DNA of 64,000 bases from Streptomyces sp. CB02366 (lineage in GTDB: Bacteria > Actinomycetota > Actinomycetes > Streptomycetales > Streptomycetaceae): assembly GCF_001905905.1 (NCBI RefSeq), contig NZ_LIVT01000003.1:124001-188000 (forward strand). Direction: 5' to 3'. Shown one piece after another: positions 32,403-41,885 of the stretch (position 1 is the first letter of the stretch; each line of letters begins with the position of its first letter). The position numbers and the translations under genes are program-made. The notes under the pieces are model-generated. The model searched no databases and had not been told where the DNA came from. It saw only the letters and a program-made list of their open reading frames with translations.

Positions 32403-34145
32403 TCAAGGACGCGGCACGTTGCGGAGGTTGGAGCGGGCCATCTGGAGCATCCGGCCCACTCCCCCGTCCAGCACGATCTTGCTGGCGGAGAGCGCGAAGC
32501 CGGTGACCATGTCGGCGCTGATCTTCGGCGGGATGGAGAGCGCGTTCGGATCGGTGACGACGTCGACGAGGGCGGGGCCCTTGTGCTTGAACGCGTCCTT
32601 GAGCGCGGACTGCAGCTGCTTGGGCTTCTCCACCCGGACCCCGTAGGCGCCGGCCGCACGGGCGATGGCGGCGAAGTCGGGGTTCTTGTTGGTGGTCCCG
32701 TACGACGGCAGCCCGGCCACCAGCATCTCCAACTCGACCATGCCGAGGGAGGAGTTGTTGAAGAGGACGACCTTCACCGGCAGGTCGTACTGGACCAGCG
32801 TGAGGAAGTCGCCCATCAGCATGGAGAATCCACCGTCGCCGGACATCGCGACGACCTGCCGGTTCCGGTCGGTGAACTGGGCGCCGATCGCCTGCGGCAG
32901 TGCGTTGGCCATCGAGCCGTGGCTGAACGAACCGATCACCCGCCGCTTGCCGTTGGGCGTCAGATAGCGGGCGGCCCACACGTTGTTCATGCCGGTGTCG
33001 ACGGTGAACACGGCGTCCTCGTCGGCCATCTCGTCCAGCACGGAGGCGACGTACTCGGGGTGGATCGGCACGTGCTTGTCGACCTTGCGGGTGTACGCCT
33101 TGACCACGCCCTCCAGGGCGTTGGCGTGCTTCTTCAGCATCCGGTCGAGGAACTTGCGGTCGGACTTGGGCTGCACCCGGGGGGTGAGGCAGCGCAGGGT
33201 CTCGCGCACATCGCCCCAGATGGCGAGGTCGAGCTTGGAGCGGCGGCCGAGGCGCTCGGGGCGCACGTCGACCTGGACGATCTTCACATCGTCCGGCAGG
33301 AAGGCGTTGTACGGGAAGTCCGTGCCGAGCAGGATGAGGAGGTCGCACTCGTGCGTCGCCTCGTACGCGGCCCCGTAGCCGAGCAGCCCGCTCATACCGA
33401 CGTCGTACGGATTGTCGTACTGGATCCACTCCTTGCCGCGCAGCGCGTGGCCGACCGGCGACTTGATCTTCTCGGCGAACGCCATGACCTCGGCGTGCGC
33501 CCCGGCCGTGCCGCTGCCGCAGAACAACGTCACCCGTTTGGCCTCGTCCACCATGCGGCAGAGCTTGTCGATCTCGTCGTCCCCGGGCCGTACGGTGGGC
33601 CGCTCGGTGACGAGCGCGTGCTCGATGGACTTCTCGGGGGCGGGCTTGGAGGCGATGTCGCCCGGCATGGTGACGACGCCGACCCCGCCGCGCCCGATGG
33701 CGTGCTGGATCGCCGTCTGGAGCAGTCGGGGCATCTGCTCCGGGTTGGAGATCATCTCGTTGTAGTGGCTGCACTCCTGGAACAGCAGTTCCGGGTGGGT
33801 CTCCTGGAAGTAGCCGAGGCCGATCTCGCCGGAGGGGATGTGCGAGGCGAGCGCCAGCACGGGGGCCATGGACCGGTGGGCGTCGTACAGGCCGTTGATC
33901 AGGTGCAGGTTGCCCGGTCCGCAGGAACCGGCACAGGCCGCGAGGGAGCCGGTGACCTGTGCCTCCGCACCGGCCGCGAAGGCGGCAGTCTCCTCGTGCC
34001 GGACGTGGATCCAGTCGATGGAGGAGTTACGCCGGATGGCGTCCACGACGGGGTTCAGACTGTCGCCGACGACGCCGTACAGGCGTTTGACGCCTGCCCT
34101 GGCGAGGATGTCGACGAACTGCTCCGCCACGTTCTGCTTGGCCAT
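32403..34145 (-). CDS. poxB: Thiamine-dependent pyruvate dehydrogenase (quinone)/pyruvate oxidase type
   Basis: A 580-residue TPP enzyme. The Pyr domain has GVVGDSLNPVVDAIRR and the catalytic Glu in VRHEETAAFAAGAEA; the middle domain is present (about 190-330); the PP domain has GDGGFSMLMGDFLTLVQYDL and the matching NNSSLG, the TPP/Mg site. Sequence pattern is that of PoxB, which converts pyruvate to acetate and CO2 and passes electrons to quinone at the membrane. Start ATG at 34143-34145 follows GGAAGGGCGC. It is monocistronic, bounded by hairpins at both ends. Confidence 0.88.
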   Translation of the reverse strand: MAKQNVAEQFVDILARAGVKRLYGVVGDSLNPVVDAIRRNSSIDWIHVRHEETAAFAAGAEAQVTGSLAACAGSCGPGNLHLINGLYDAHRSMAPVLALASHIPSGEIGLGYFQETHPELLFQECSHYNEMISNPEQMPRLLQTAIQHAIGRGGVGVVTMPGDIASKPAPEKSIEHALVTERPTVRPGDDEIDKLCRMVDEAKRVTLFCGSGTAGAHAEVMAFAEKIKSPVGHALRGKEWIQYDNPYDVGMSGLLGYGAAYEATHECDLLILLGTDFPYNAFLPDDVKIVQVDVRPERLGRRSKLDLAIWGDVRETLRCLTPRVQPKSDRKFLDRMLKKHANALEGVVKAYTRKVDKHVPIHPEYVASVLDEMADEDAVFTVDTGMNNVWAARYLTPNGKRRVIGSFSHGSMANALPQAIGAQFTDRNRQVVAMSGDGGFSMLMGDFLTLVQYDLPVKVVLFNNSSLGMVELEMLVAGLPSYGTTNKNPDFAAIARAAGAYGVRVEKPKQLQSALKDAFKHKGPALVDVVTDPNALSIPPKISADMVTGFALSASKIVLDGGVGRMLQMARSNLRNVPRP

Positions 34146-34188
34146 GGGTGCGCGCCCTTCCTTGCCCGTGATCCGTGCACTTCGGTTG

Positions 34189-34232
34189 TCCGGAGACCGG
34201 AGCGGCGAAACACCTCGTCGCCGGTCTCCGGA
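34189..34232. terminator. Hairpin below the PP2C-like gene
   Basis: A perfect 12-bp stem (TCCGGAGACCGG / CCGGTCTCCGGA) enclosing a 20-nt region with a further CGGCGA/TCGTCG pairing. It sits 26 bp past the stop of the minus-strand gene ending at 34258. Confidence 0.85.
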
Positions 34233-34257
34233 ATCCATCAACCCACGGGGGGCGCGG

Positions 34258-36030
34258 TTACGCCTCCCAGACGGCGGCGCAGGTGCGGTCGTCGGCGTAC
34301 CCCGTGACGCGGAGCTGGACGTCGGCGAGGAAGGCGGGCAGTCCGGGCGGGCCGCCGCTACCCCAGCGGTCGGCGAGCGCGGCGGGCAGTTCCGGTTCGC
34401 CGCGCATCGGCTCGGCGAGGCCGCTGCCGCAGAGCATCAGCGTGTCGCCGGGACGCGCCACGGAGGCCCGGAAGCGGAAGGGCTCGGCGGGCGGCCCCGG
34501 GGGTCCGCCGGTCTCCGCCGACGGGGGCGCGGTGATGTGGAGGTCCATGGTCAGCCGATCGCCGTCCGCCCCCTCCGCCGGTTCGTCGCCCGGCCGCCCG
34601 CCCGCGGCCTCGGGAACGACCGGTTCCAGGTCCTGCCACAGTCCGTCGCGGAGCCGGAAGAGGCCGCCGCCGCCGACGCCGAAGAAGACCCGGGTGCGGC
34701 ATTCGGGGTCGGCGGACAGCAGGAGGCAGCGGAGGCTCGCGGTGTACGCGTCGGGTGCCACGCCCAGTTCGGCGGCGCGGGCGCGCAGCCTTCCGTACGT
34801 ACGGTCCGTGAGCCGGTGCAGCCCGGACTTCAGGTCGCCCCGACGGCCGGCCCGTATGTCCTCGGAGAGCCGCAGGTGGCTGCGGGCGACAGCCCCGCCG
34901 ATCCAGCGGCAGGCGTCGGCGGCGGCGAGGTGCGCCGCTTCGCCGGACCGCCTGCCGCCGGCCACGGCGACGAGGACGAGGGCGCTCTCGCCGGTCCCGA
35001 AGCGGGCGGTGAGCAGCCCGTCGCGCCGGGGCTCGCCCCGGAAGCGGGCGGAGTCGCCGCGTACGGAGGCGGTGCGCAGGGTGTACGTGCCGTACCGCGC
35101 GCCGTCCAGGACGGTGTCGGGGACGAGCGTGCCCAGGTTCTCCGAGGTGGCGGAGGGCAGGGCGGCGGGCTCGGCGTCGTAGGTGGGGGGCCGCTCCCCC
35201 AGGTGGCCTACGGCGGGCCGGGCCTCGGCATCGAAGGCGTCGGGGACCGGCCGGCGTTCGCGCGGAGTCCCGGGGCCGGGTCCGGCGGGCCTCCGGGGGG
35301 CGGTGAAGGTCCGGGGCCCCGTCTGTCCGCCGGGCGGTTCCCAGGGGGCGGGGAAGACGGCGGTGCGGGGCGACGGCGGGGGCGGCGGAGAGCCGGGCGG
35401 CGGGGCGGGCGCGCGGCCCCGGGCCGGGAGCGGGAGCGCCACACGCGGGTCCGGAGGCGGGGACGACACCGGCGGGGCAGGGGGGGGGGGCGACACCGGG
35501 GGGGGGGGGGGCGGGGGCGACACCGGCGGGGCGGGCGCACGGTCCGGGGCCGGTGTCGCGTCCGTGGTCGCGGCCCGGCCCGGTGGCGGGACCCGGCGCC
35601 GGGAGGCGTCCCCGTACAGCTCCTCGTCATGGTCCTCCGCCGGGACCGCCTCGCGGGCCGCGACCGGTTCCTCCTGACGGTCCGCCTCCCGGGGCGTTCC
35701 GGGCGCACCGGGCGGCTCCTGGGAGCGGTCCGCCTCCGTCTTCGGGCCGCGAACCGCGTACGGCTCCTCGTCACGGTCCGGCTCCGGCCCCTCGTACCGG
35801 TCCGCGTACGGGTCCTCGTACGCCTCCGCGTACGGGCCCCGTACGGGTTCGCGGACGGTGGCCCGGCGGTCGTCGTCCACCGGGCCGCCCACCGTGTCCG
35901 ACACGGAGTGGAAGCGGTCGTCGAGGCTGTCGGCCGCGCTGCCGGGACCGGTGTCCGGCGCGGTCTCGTCGTACAGCTTGCGCCACCAGTCGTCCTCGTG
36001 GGCGGCGGGTGTCTCCCCCTGCTGACTCAT
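34258..36030 (-). CDS. PP2C-like protein with long Pro-rich N-terminus, probable pseudophosphatase
   Basis: A 590-residue protein. Residues 1-330 are acidic then very Pro-rich (runs such as SPPPPPPPVSPPPP); the C-terminal 260 resemble a PP2C/SpoIIE-type phosphatase (ADACRWIGGAVARSHLRLSE, VFFGVGGGGLFRLRDGLWQD, final DDRTCAAVWEA). Two metal-binding aspartates are lost: the usual DG is AG in VLVAVAGGRRSGE, and the usual DGL is SGL in LMLCGSGLAEP. It may therefore be a phospho-binding or scaffold protein rather than an enzyme. The Pro run is encoded by C tracts of 14 and 11, which could slip. Start ATG at 36028-36030. Confidence 0.75.
   Translation of the reverse strand: MSQQGETPAAHEDDWWRKLYDETAPDTGPGSAADSLDDRFHSVSDTVGGPVDDDRRATVREPVRGPYAEAYEDPYADRYEGPEPDRDEEPYAVRGPKTEADRSQEPPGAPGTPREADRQEEPVAAREAVPAEDHDEELYGDASRRRVPPPGRAATTDATPAPDRAPAPPVSPPPPPPPVSPPPPAPPVSSPPPDPRVALPLPARGRAPAPPPGSPPPPPSPRTAVFPAPWEPPGGQTGPRTFTAPRRPAGPGPGTPRERRPVPDAFDAEARPAVGHLGERPPTYDAEPAALPSATSENLGTLVPDTVLDGARYGTYTLRTASVRGDSARFRGEPRRDGLLTARFGTGESALVLVAVAGGRRSGEAAHLAAADACRWIGGAVARSHLRLSEDIRAGRRGDLKSGLHRLTDRTYGRLRARAAELGVAPDAYTASLRCLLLSADPECRTRVFFGVGGGGLFRLRDGLWQDLEPVVPEAAGGRPGDEPAEGADGDRLTMDLHITAPPSAETGGPPGPPAEPFRFRASVARPGDTLMLCGSGLAEPMRGEPELPAALADRWGSGGPPGLPAFLADVQLRVTGYADDRTCAAVWEA
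35480..35511. repeat. G11 and G14 homopolymer tracts inside coding sequence
   Basis: Eleven G (35480-35490) and fourteen G (35498-35511) on the plus strand encode proline on the minus strand in the PP2C-like gene. Gain or loss of a base would frameshift the phosphatase-like half. They are also sites where sequencing may err. Confidence 0.9.
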
Positions 36031-36216
36031 GCCCCTATTGTCCACCGCCGAGGCGGCCCGAAAACGGGACATCGGGAAAATGCGGGCCGTGGAAAAGGGC
36101 CCGCCGGGCGCCTCACCCCCCACGGGAAGGACGCCCGGCGGACCGGTCGATGTGATCGGCGTATCGGCCTTCCGGCCGCTCGTATGCTCAGCCGATCACC
36201 GGTTCAGCGACACCGT

Positions 36217-39200
36217 TCAGCGCACGGCGTACGCGTCGTGGACGGTCTGGACGACGGAGTTGCCGTTCGCGTCGGTCAGTTCCGTCCGCAGGGCTACGGA
36301 CTCGCCCCGCGCGTCCGCGTGGTCGACGGTCGCGGTCCACCGGCCGCCCTTCACCGCGGTGGTCGCCGCGTGCCACGTCTCGCCGCCGTCGTAGCTGAAG
36401 GAGACCTTCGCGGCGGTGAGTTCGCCGGGGGTGTACCCGGCGTGGCCGGTGGCGGCGAGGCCAATCCGCTGGCCGTTCTTCGCGGGCACGGTCTTCATCC
36501 CGTCCATCGGCACGTCGTAGCGCGGGAACAGCATCGGGATCCCCTGCGACGCCACGTCCGGCTTCCGCTCCGACCGGAAGCCCCAGGTGGTCTCGGTCAG
36601 GGTCGACCGCTTCCAGACCTTGGCGGGCGCGCCGATCTTCGTGGTGGTCAGGGTCAGTTCGTACGCGGCGTCCTCGGCGGGCACGTCGAACGCGCCGTAC
36701 GGGTAGCCGGTCTCGCCGACGGCCTTGCCGTCGCGCTTCAGCCGCATGCTCCCGATGTCTCCGAATGAGCCCTGCTGCCCGACGTGTTCGGAGTCGGTCA
36801 TGAACGCGGGAGCCGCACCGATCACGTTGTCCTGACGCTCACCGGCCAGGGCCTCCTCGCCGTCCGCGTCACGCGGGGCGCCGGGGACCAGGAGGCCCCG
36901 GTACCACGACTCCGCCAGCGTCCGTCCGGCCTGGTGGGTACGGGCGTCGCCCGTCATCAACTCGCCCCACGGGAAGCTGGAGGAGAGCATCTTCTGCCAG
37001 ACGGTGTCGCCCGCCGAGTAGTACTCGGTGCGCTTCCCGGGGGTGGCGACCACGGCCATGGTGGACGCGAAGAAGGTGCCTCCGTACGGACGGGCGACCA
37101 GGAGCGTGTCGACGAAGTCGGCGGCCACGCCCATGGATTCATGGGTGGAGACGACCGAGCCGAGCTTCTCGTCCTCGACCTTGTAGGTGCGGTCCGAGGT
37201 GATCTGCCCCTTCTCCGGGAACGACAGGTTGTAGACGTACGGGCTGACGGCCGTGGCGCTCCAGGAGACCTCCGCCTTCCCCTCGCCGAGGGCCTTCTTC
37301 AGCACGGCGGCCTCGTCGGCGCGCAGTCCGAGGACCGGCAGGGGCGCGGCTCCGTAACCGAGGCCCGGCTGCCAGTCCCCGGCCGCGGGGCGGTGCACCA
37401 GGAGCGCCTTCGCCCCTGCGGCCTGAGCGGCCCGCGCCTGGGCCAGGACGGTCGAGTCGTCGTCGCCGACCTTCACGAGGGCGATCCGGTCCTTCACTCC
37501 GGCGGCGGCCAGTTCGGCGGCACTGCCCGCACCGGCGTCGACGACCTCGGCGCGGCCGGCGCCATCCAGGTTGACCGAGCCGGTGGTGGCGGGCCGGGGG
37601 TGCAGGGCCGCTCCGCCGACCAGGGAGAACTTCTGGATCTGCGGGGCGTAGGCCCGCCAGAAGGAGGAGAACTCGAAGTCCCCGTCACGGGCCTTGCCCC
37701 GCACGTCGACCAGGTAGTCCTTGATGATCCCGGGCCCGGAGATCGATCCCGAGTGCAGCCAGGTGTCGTTCCAGGTGCGGCCGAACGCGAGGGTCGCGCC
37801 CCGGGTCTCGGAGACCCGGTCCTCGGTCCGCACCTTCAGCCGGTGGGCCTTGCGGACGTCGAGGACGACGGTGGTGTCCTCGGTGACGTTGAGCTGGGGG
37901 CGCGCCAGATAGCCCACGGAAGCCGCGAGCCGGCCGGTCGGATCGCTGGTGTCGGGTGTTTCGACGAAGCTGGAGACGAAGTACGCGCCGGGCCGCATCT
38001 GGTAGGTCTGGTCGGCCGCGCCGGCGTTGAAGCGGCGCTCGCCCGACGAGGTGTCGGTGCCGACGAGGTCGACGGAGGAGACGCCGCCCGCGGGCTTGCC
38101 GGTGCCGTCGACGAGCTTGACGCGCAGAGTGACCGTCTCGGGGGCCACGTACAGGGAGAAGGGGGTGGAGACCTTCACTCCGCCGGGGGCCGTGGCGAGG
38201 ATCCGGCCGGTGACGTCGCCGTACTGGGCGGCGGTCAGCCGGGCGTCGGGGTCGAGGGCGAGCGGGACCTCGACGGTCCCGCCGGCGGGCACGGTGACCG
38301 ACGTGCGGTTCAGCTCGGCGATCCGCGAGCGGACCGCCGAACCGTCGTTGCCGGTGACCCCCGCGAGCTTCAGCGAGAGCTTCACCGGCTTGCCGCTCGT
38401 GTTGGTGTACGGCACGGCGGCGGTGGTGCGGTCGCTCTTGTCCTGCGGCCAGTTGAAGGTGCCGCCCTGCACGACGGAGGGGCCGAACACGGGCGTACGG
38501 ACGGCGCGGGCCACGTCGAGGCGGCCACCGCCGGTCTCGCGGACGTCACCGGGGACGGCGCTGTTCGCCGAGGAGACCAGGGCCGCCTTGATCTGCTGGG
38601 CCGTCCACTCGGGGCGGCGCTGCTTCAGCACGGCCGCGGCGCCCGCCACGTGCGGGGTCGCCATCGACGTACCGGACATGGAGCGGTACGCCTTGGAGCC
38701 CCGGCCGCCCGCCGCCGCGGCGGAGATGGCGACGCCGGGCGCGGCGATCTCGGGCTTGAGAGTGTGGGAACCGATCGTGGGCCCCCGGCTGGAGAAGTTC
38801 GCGGTGGAGTCGTCGCGGTCCACCGCGCCCACCGTCAGCACGCCGGGGGCGCAGCCGGGCGAGGAGACGGTGTTGAGAGAGGGGCCGATGTTCCCGGCGG
38901 CCACCACGAACAACGTGTCCTCGCTCTCGGCGAGTTCGGCGGCGGCCTGGGCCATCGGGTCGGTGCAGTCGGTGGGCCCGGCGCTGCCGAGGCTCATGGA
39001 GACGACGTCGGCCTTGTTGTCGACGGCCCACTGCATGCCCGCGATGATCCAGGAGGTCGCACCGGAGCCGCCGTCGTCGAGGACCTTGCCGACCATCAGA
39101 TCGGCGCCGGGCGCGACGCCCTTCTTCGTGCCGCCGCTCGCCGCGCCGGAGCCGCCGACGGTGGACGCGACATGGGTGCCGTGGCCCTGGTGGTCGTCGG

Positions 39201-39984
39201 TGCCACCGGATCCGGTGAAGTTCTCCGACGCGGTGATCCGGCCCTGGAGGTCGGGGTGTTCGGCGTCCGCGCCGGTGTCCAGGACGGCGACCTTGGCGCC
39301 GGCGCCGTCGTAGCCGGCGGCCCAGGCGAGGTCCGCGCCGACCTGCTTCGTCGACCGGTCGAGGCTCGCTTCCACCTTGCGGTCGAGCCAGAGTTTCTTC
39401 AGACCGGAGCCGGACAGGGTGCGGCGCGTGGTGAGATCGGCCCAGAAGTCGGCGGCGCGCTTCTTGTCGGCCTTCAGCGCCTGTCCGCCGATGACGTCGA
39501 GGACCGCTCCGCGCTCGGCCCCGCGCGGGGCGGCGAAGGAGCGACGGGCGGCGTCCCCGGTGTAGGTGGCGATCAGCGGGACGGAGTCCGTGCGGCTGTC
39601 GTCGTAACCCTGGCGGACGAGTCCGGTGACATTGAACAGTTCCTCGTCCACGGTGCCGGCGGCGAGCGCGGGGACGGCGGACTCGGGGTAGACGTACAGG
39701 TCGGGGCCGGACTGCCGGGTCTGGACGAGCGGCACGGTGCCGTCCTCGCGGGGCAGCGCCGTGGCGTTGGAGGCACCCGAGGCGTTCTTGGTCACCAGGA
39801 TCCGGTCGCCGGTGACGAGGGTCACCGTGACGGGTTTCCGGTCCGCGGCGGCCGCCGTGCTCCCGGTGATCGGTCTCTTCGCGCCGGGCGCGTCCGGTGG
39901 CGCTGCCACGGACGGTGCCACGACGGTGACGGCGAGCACGGCGGCGGTCGCCGCTCCGAGTGCCGTACGCGATATCGGGCGCAT
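36217..39984 (-). CDS. Large secreted subtilisin-family (S8) serine peptidase
   Basis: A 1255-residue exported protease. The signal peptide runs to about residue 28. A prodomain follows, then the S8 catalytic domain with Asp236 in VAVLDTGADAEHPDL, His268 in DHQGHGTHVAST and Ser440 in MSGTSMATPHVAG, plus the oxyanion Asn in FVVAAGNIG. Beyond it come Ig-like beta regions, a PA-like segment (about 830-890, DRIALVKVGDDDSTVLAQAR) and a C-terminal beta-rich domain. There is no sortase signal or membrane anchor. It is divergent from a TrmB/LuxR-like regulator at 40196. ATG at 39982-39984 has the best signal peptide start. Confidence 0.92.
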   Translation of the reverse strand: MRPISRTALGAATAAVLAVTVVAPSVAAPPDAPGAKRPITGSTAAAADRKPVTVTLVTGDRILVTKNASGASNATALPREDGTVPLVQTRQSGPDLYVYPESAVPALAAGTVDEELFNVTGLVRQGYDDSRTDSVPLIATYTGDAARRSFAAPRGAERGAVLDVIGGQALKADKKRAADFWADLTTRRTLSGSGLKKLWLDRKVEASLDRSTKQVGADLAWAAGYDGAGAKVAVLDTGADAEHPDLQGRITASENFTGSGGTDDHQGHGTHVASTVGGSGAASGGTKKGVAPGADLMVGKVLDDGGSGATSWIIAGMQWAVDNKADVVSMSLGSAGPTDCTDPMAQAAAELAESEDTLFVVAAGNIGPSLNTVSSPGCAPGVLTVGAVDRDDSTANFSSRGPTIGSHTLKPEIAAPGVAISAAAAGGRGSKAYRSMSGTSMATPHVAGAAAVLKQRRPEWTAQQIKAALVSSANSAVPGDVRETGGGRLDVARAVRTPVFGPSVVQGGTFNWPQDKSDRTTAAVPYTNTSGKPVKLSLKLAGVTGNDGSAVRSRIAELNRTSVTVPAGGTVEVPLALDPDARLTAAQYGDVTGRILATAPGGVKVSTPFSLYVAPETVTLRVKLVDGTGKPAGGVSSVDLVGTDTSSGERRFNAGAADQTYQMRPGAYFVSSFVETPDTSDPTGRLAASVGYLARPQLNVTEDTTVVLDVRKAHRLKVRTEDRVSETRGATLAFGRTWNDTWLHSGSISGPGIIKDYLVDVRGKARDGDFEFSSFWRAYAPQIQKFSLVGGAALHPRPATTGSVNLDGAGRAEVVDAGAGSAAELAAAGVKDRIALVKVGDDDSTVLAQARAAQAAGAKALLVHRPAAGDWQPGLGYGAAPLPVLGLRADEAAVLKKALGEGKAEVSWSATAVSPYVYNLSFPEKGQITSDRTYKVEDEKLGSVVSTHESMGVAADFVDTLLVARPYGGTFFASTMAVVATPGKRTEYYSAGDTVWQKMLSSSFPWGELMTGDARTHQAGRTLAESWYRGLLVPGAPRDADGEEALAGERQDNVIGAAPAFMTDSEHVGQQGSFGDIGSMRLKRDGKAVGETGYPYGAFDVPAEDAAYELTLTTTKIGAPAKVWKRSTLTETTWGFRSERKPDVASQGIPMLFPRYDVPMDGMKTVPAKNGQRIGLAATGHAGYTPGELTAAKVSFSYDGGETWHAATTAVKGGRWTATVDHADARGESVALRTELTDANGNSVVQTVHDAYAVR

Positions 39985-40002
39985 CGCTCTCCCCTGGTCA
40001 AT

Positions 40003-40036
40003 CCGGAATGAATCAGCCCAAGAGGCAGAATTCCGG
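40003..40036. promoter_or_regulatory. Inverted repeat CCGGAAT-N20-ATTCCGG in the divergent protease/regulator spacer
   Basis: Two 7-bp arms (40003-40009 and 40030-40036) lie 18 bp upstream of the protease ATG on the minus strand. Candidate operator for the neighbouring regulator, or a leader hairpin. Confidence 0.4.
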
Positions 40037-40195
40037 GGCTGGTTGGTGCTGCGGTGGCGCCACAGTGGCAGAGGTGCCAGGGGTACGGGGGATGATGTGG
40101 GCGGCGGGTTTACGCCGTGGCCCTTTCCCGCCATCCGGGGCCCGGCCGCAGGGGCGCCGCGGTGCGCGATCAGCACGTTCGGGGAGGTCGGGAGA

Positions 40196-41188
40196 ATGCT
40201 GGGGGCCCTGGGTCTCGACGAGAGGCAGGAGGCGGCGTACCGCGCGCTCGTCGCGACGGGGGCGGCGGAGCTGGCCGATCTGGCGCACCGGCTCGCCCTG
40301 CCGGAGGCGGATGCGGAACGGGTGCTGCGGCGGCTGGAGCGGCAGGGGCTCGCCGCCCAGTCGTCGGCCCGGCCCGGCCGGTGGGTGGCGGCCCCGCCCG
40401 GCGTGGCGCTCGGCGCCCTGCTGATCCAGCAGCGGCACGAGTTGGAGCAGGCGGAGCTGGCGTCCGCGCTCCTCGCCGAGGAGTACCGGGCCGAGGCGAG
40501 CCAGCCGGCGGTGCACGACCTGGTGGAGGTGGTGACGGGGGCGAGCGCCGTGTCCCAGCGTTTCCACCAGTTGCAGCTCGGGGCGGCGTCCGAGGTGTGC
40601 GCCCTGGTGACGGGGACGCCCGCCGTGGTGACCGGGATGGAGAACGAGTCGGAGGAGCGGGCGGCGTCGCGCGGGGTGAGCTACCGCGTGGTGGTCGAGC
40701 GCGAGGTGCTGTCGACGCCGTACGGGATCATGGAGGTGTCGGCGGCGTTGAGCCGGGACGAGCAGTGCCGGGTGGTGGGCCGGGTGCCGACGAAGCTGGT
40801 GGTCGCCGACGGGAGCCTCGCCATGGTCCCGCTCACCGGGCGCGGCGCGGAGCCCGCCGCCCTGGTCGTGCACGCCAGCGGGCTGCTGGAGTCGCTGATG
40901 GGCCTCTTCGAGTCGGTGTGGCGCGACGCCATGCCGCTGCGGCTCGGCGAGGGCGGCGGGGTGCGTGAGGACGGGGCCGGGCCCGACCCCACGGACCTGG
41001 AGATCCTGTCCTTGCTGCTGGCCGGGCTGACCGACGCCAGTGTGGCCAAGCAGTTGGATCTGGGGTTGCGGACCGTGCAGCGGCGGGTGAAGGGGCTGAT
41101 GGAGCTGACCGGGGTCTCGACGCGGCTCCAGCTGGGCTGGCACGCGTACGAGCGCGGCTGGGTGGCCCGTACCGGTCCGGGGGGCTGA
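40196..41188 (+). CDS. TrmB-like/LuxR-type transcriptional regulator
   Basis: A 330-residue protein. The N-terminal winged helix (LGALGLDERQEAAYRALVAT, LADLAHRLALPEADAERVLR) is TrmB-like; a middle ligand-type domain follows and a LuxR-type HTH ends it (PTDLEILSLLLAGLTDASVA, KQLDLGLRTVQRRVKGLMEL). ATG at 40196 follows GGGAG. Divergent from the S8 peptidase, an arrangement I associate with Streptomyces protease loci, so it probably controls that gene; the signal is unknown. Confidence 0.8.
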   Translation: MLGALGLDERQEAAYRALVATGAAELADLAHRLALPEADAERVLRRLERQGLAAQSSARPGRWVAAPPGVALGALLIQQRHELEQAELASALLAEEYRAEASQPAVHDLVEVVTGASAVSQRFHQLQLGAASEVCALVTGTPAVVTGMENESEERAASRGVSYRVVVEREVLSTPYGIMEVSAALSRDEQCRVVGRVPTKLVVADGSLAMVPLTGRGAEPAALVVHASGLLESLMGLFESVWRDAMPLRLGEGGGVREDGAGPDPTDLEILSLLLAGLTDASVAKQLDLGLRTVQRRVKGLMELTGVSTRLQLGWHAYERGWVARTGPGG

Positions 41189-41279
41189 GGGCCCGGCCCG
41201 GAAGCCCGTCGCCGCGTCCGCGCAGGTGGCCGGGGTGTGCTGACGGGCGGAGCGGGGCACTCTCGGGCAGGCTGGTCGG

Positions 41280-41762
41280 ATGAGTGTGTGGCAGCTCGTC
41301 GCCGTGGGGCTGGTCCTGCTGCTGGGCCTGGTCGGGGTGCTGGCGCCGGGTGTGCCGGGTCAGGCGATCGTCTGGGCCGGGGTGCTGTGGTGGGCGCTGA
41401 CGGACATGACCCCGACCGCGTGGGGCGTCCTGATCGGCGCGACGGCGCTGATGCTGCTAAACCAGGCCCTCAAGCCCGTGCTGCCGCCGCGCCGCCCGGG
41501 CGAGTCGGGCGCGCCCCGCCGCACTCTGATGCTCGGCGGGGTCGCGGGGATCGTGGGCTTCTTCGTGGTGCCCGTGGTGGGCGGGGTCCTCGGATACGTG
41601 GGCGCCGTCTTCGCCGCGGAGCGGCTGCGGCTGGGCAGCCGGGGCGCGGCCTGGACGTCGGTGCGCGCGGTGATGCGGGCGACGGGCTACGCGGTGCTGG
41701 TGGAGCTGTTCTGCTGCCTGCTGGTGGCGGGCGCCTGGCTGGGCGCGGTGCTCTGGGGCTGA
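41280..41762 (+). CDS. DUF456 family membrane protein
   Basis: A 160-residue hydrophobic protein with about four to five membrane segments: QLVAVGLVLLLGLVGVLAPG, then GQAIVWAGVLWWALTDMTPT, LMLGGVAGIVGFFVVPVVGG and VELFCCLLVAGAWLGAVLWG. The first part with VLAPGVPGQAIVWAGVLWW is typical of DUF456. Function of the family is not established. It begins 91 bp after the regulator and could be read through from it. Confidence 0.8.
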   Translation: MSVWQLVAVGLVLLLGLVGVLAPGVPGQAIVWAGVLWWALTDMTPTAWGVLIGATALMLLNQALKPVLPPRRPGESGAPRRTLMLGGVAGIVGFFVVPVVGGVLGYVGAVFAAERLRLGSRGAAWTSVRAVMRATGYAVLVELFCCLLVAGAWLGAVLWG

Positions 41763-41885
41763 CCGGGCCCCGGGGCGGCCTGAGGGACGGCGGGCCACCG
41801 CGTCCGCCCGGCCCGAGGCCCCGGCGGCCCGGACCCGGCCCCGGCTCACGGCCGGGGCCTCGGGGCTCCCGGGTGGCTCGGGACG

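Noticed and set aside
36784..40011. 1075-codon plus-strand frame opposite the subtilase
   Set aside because: Antisense shadow of the S8 gene; no domain, and the other strand has the full catalytic triad.
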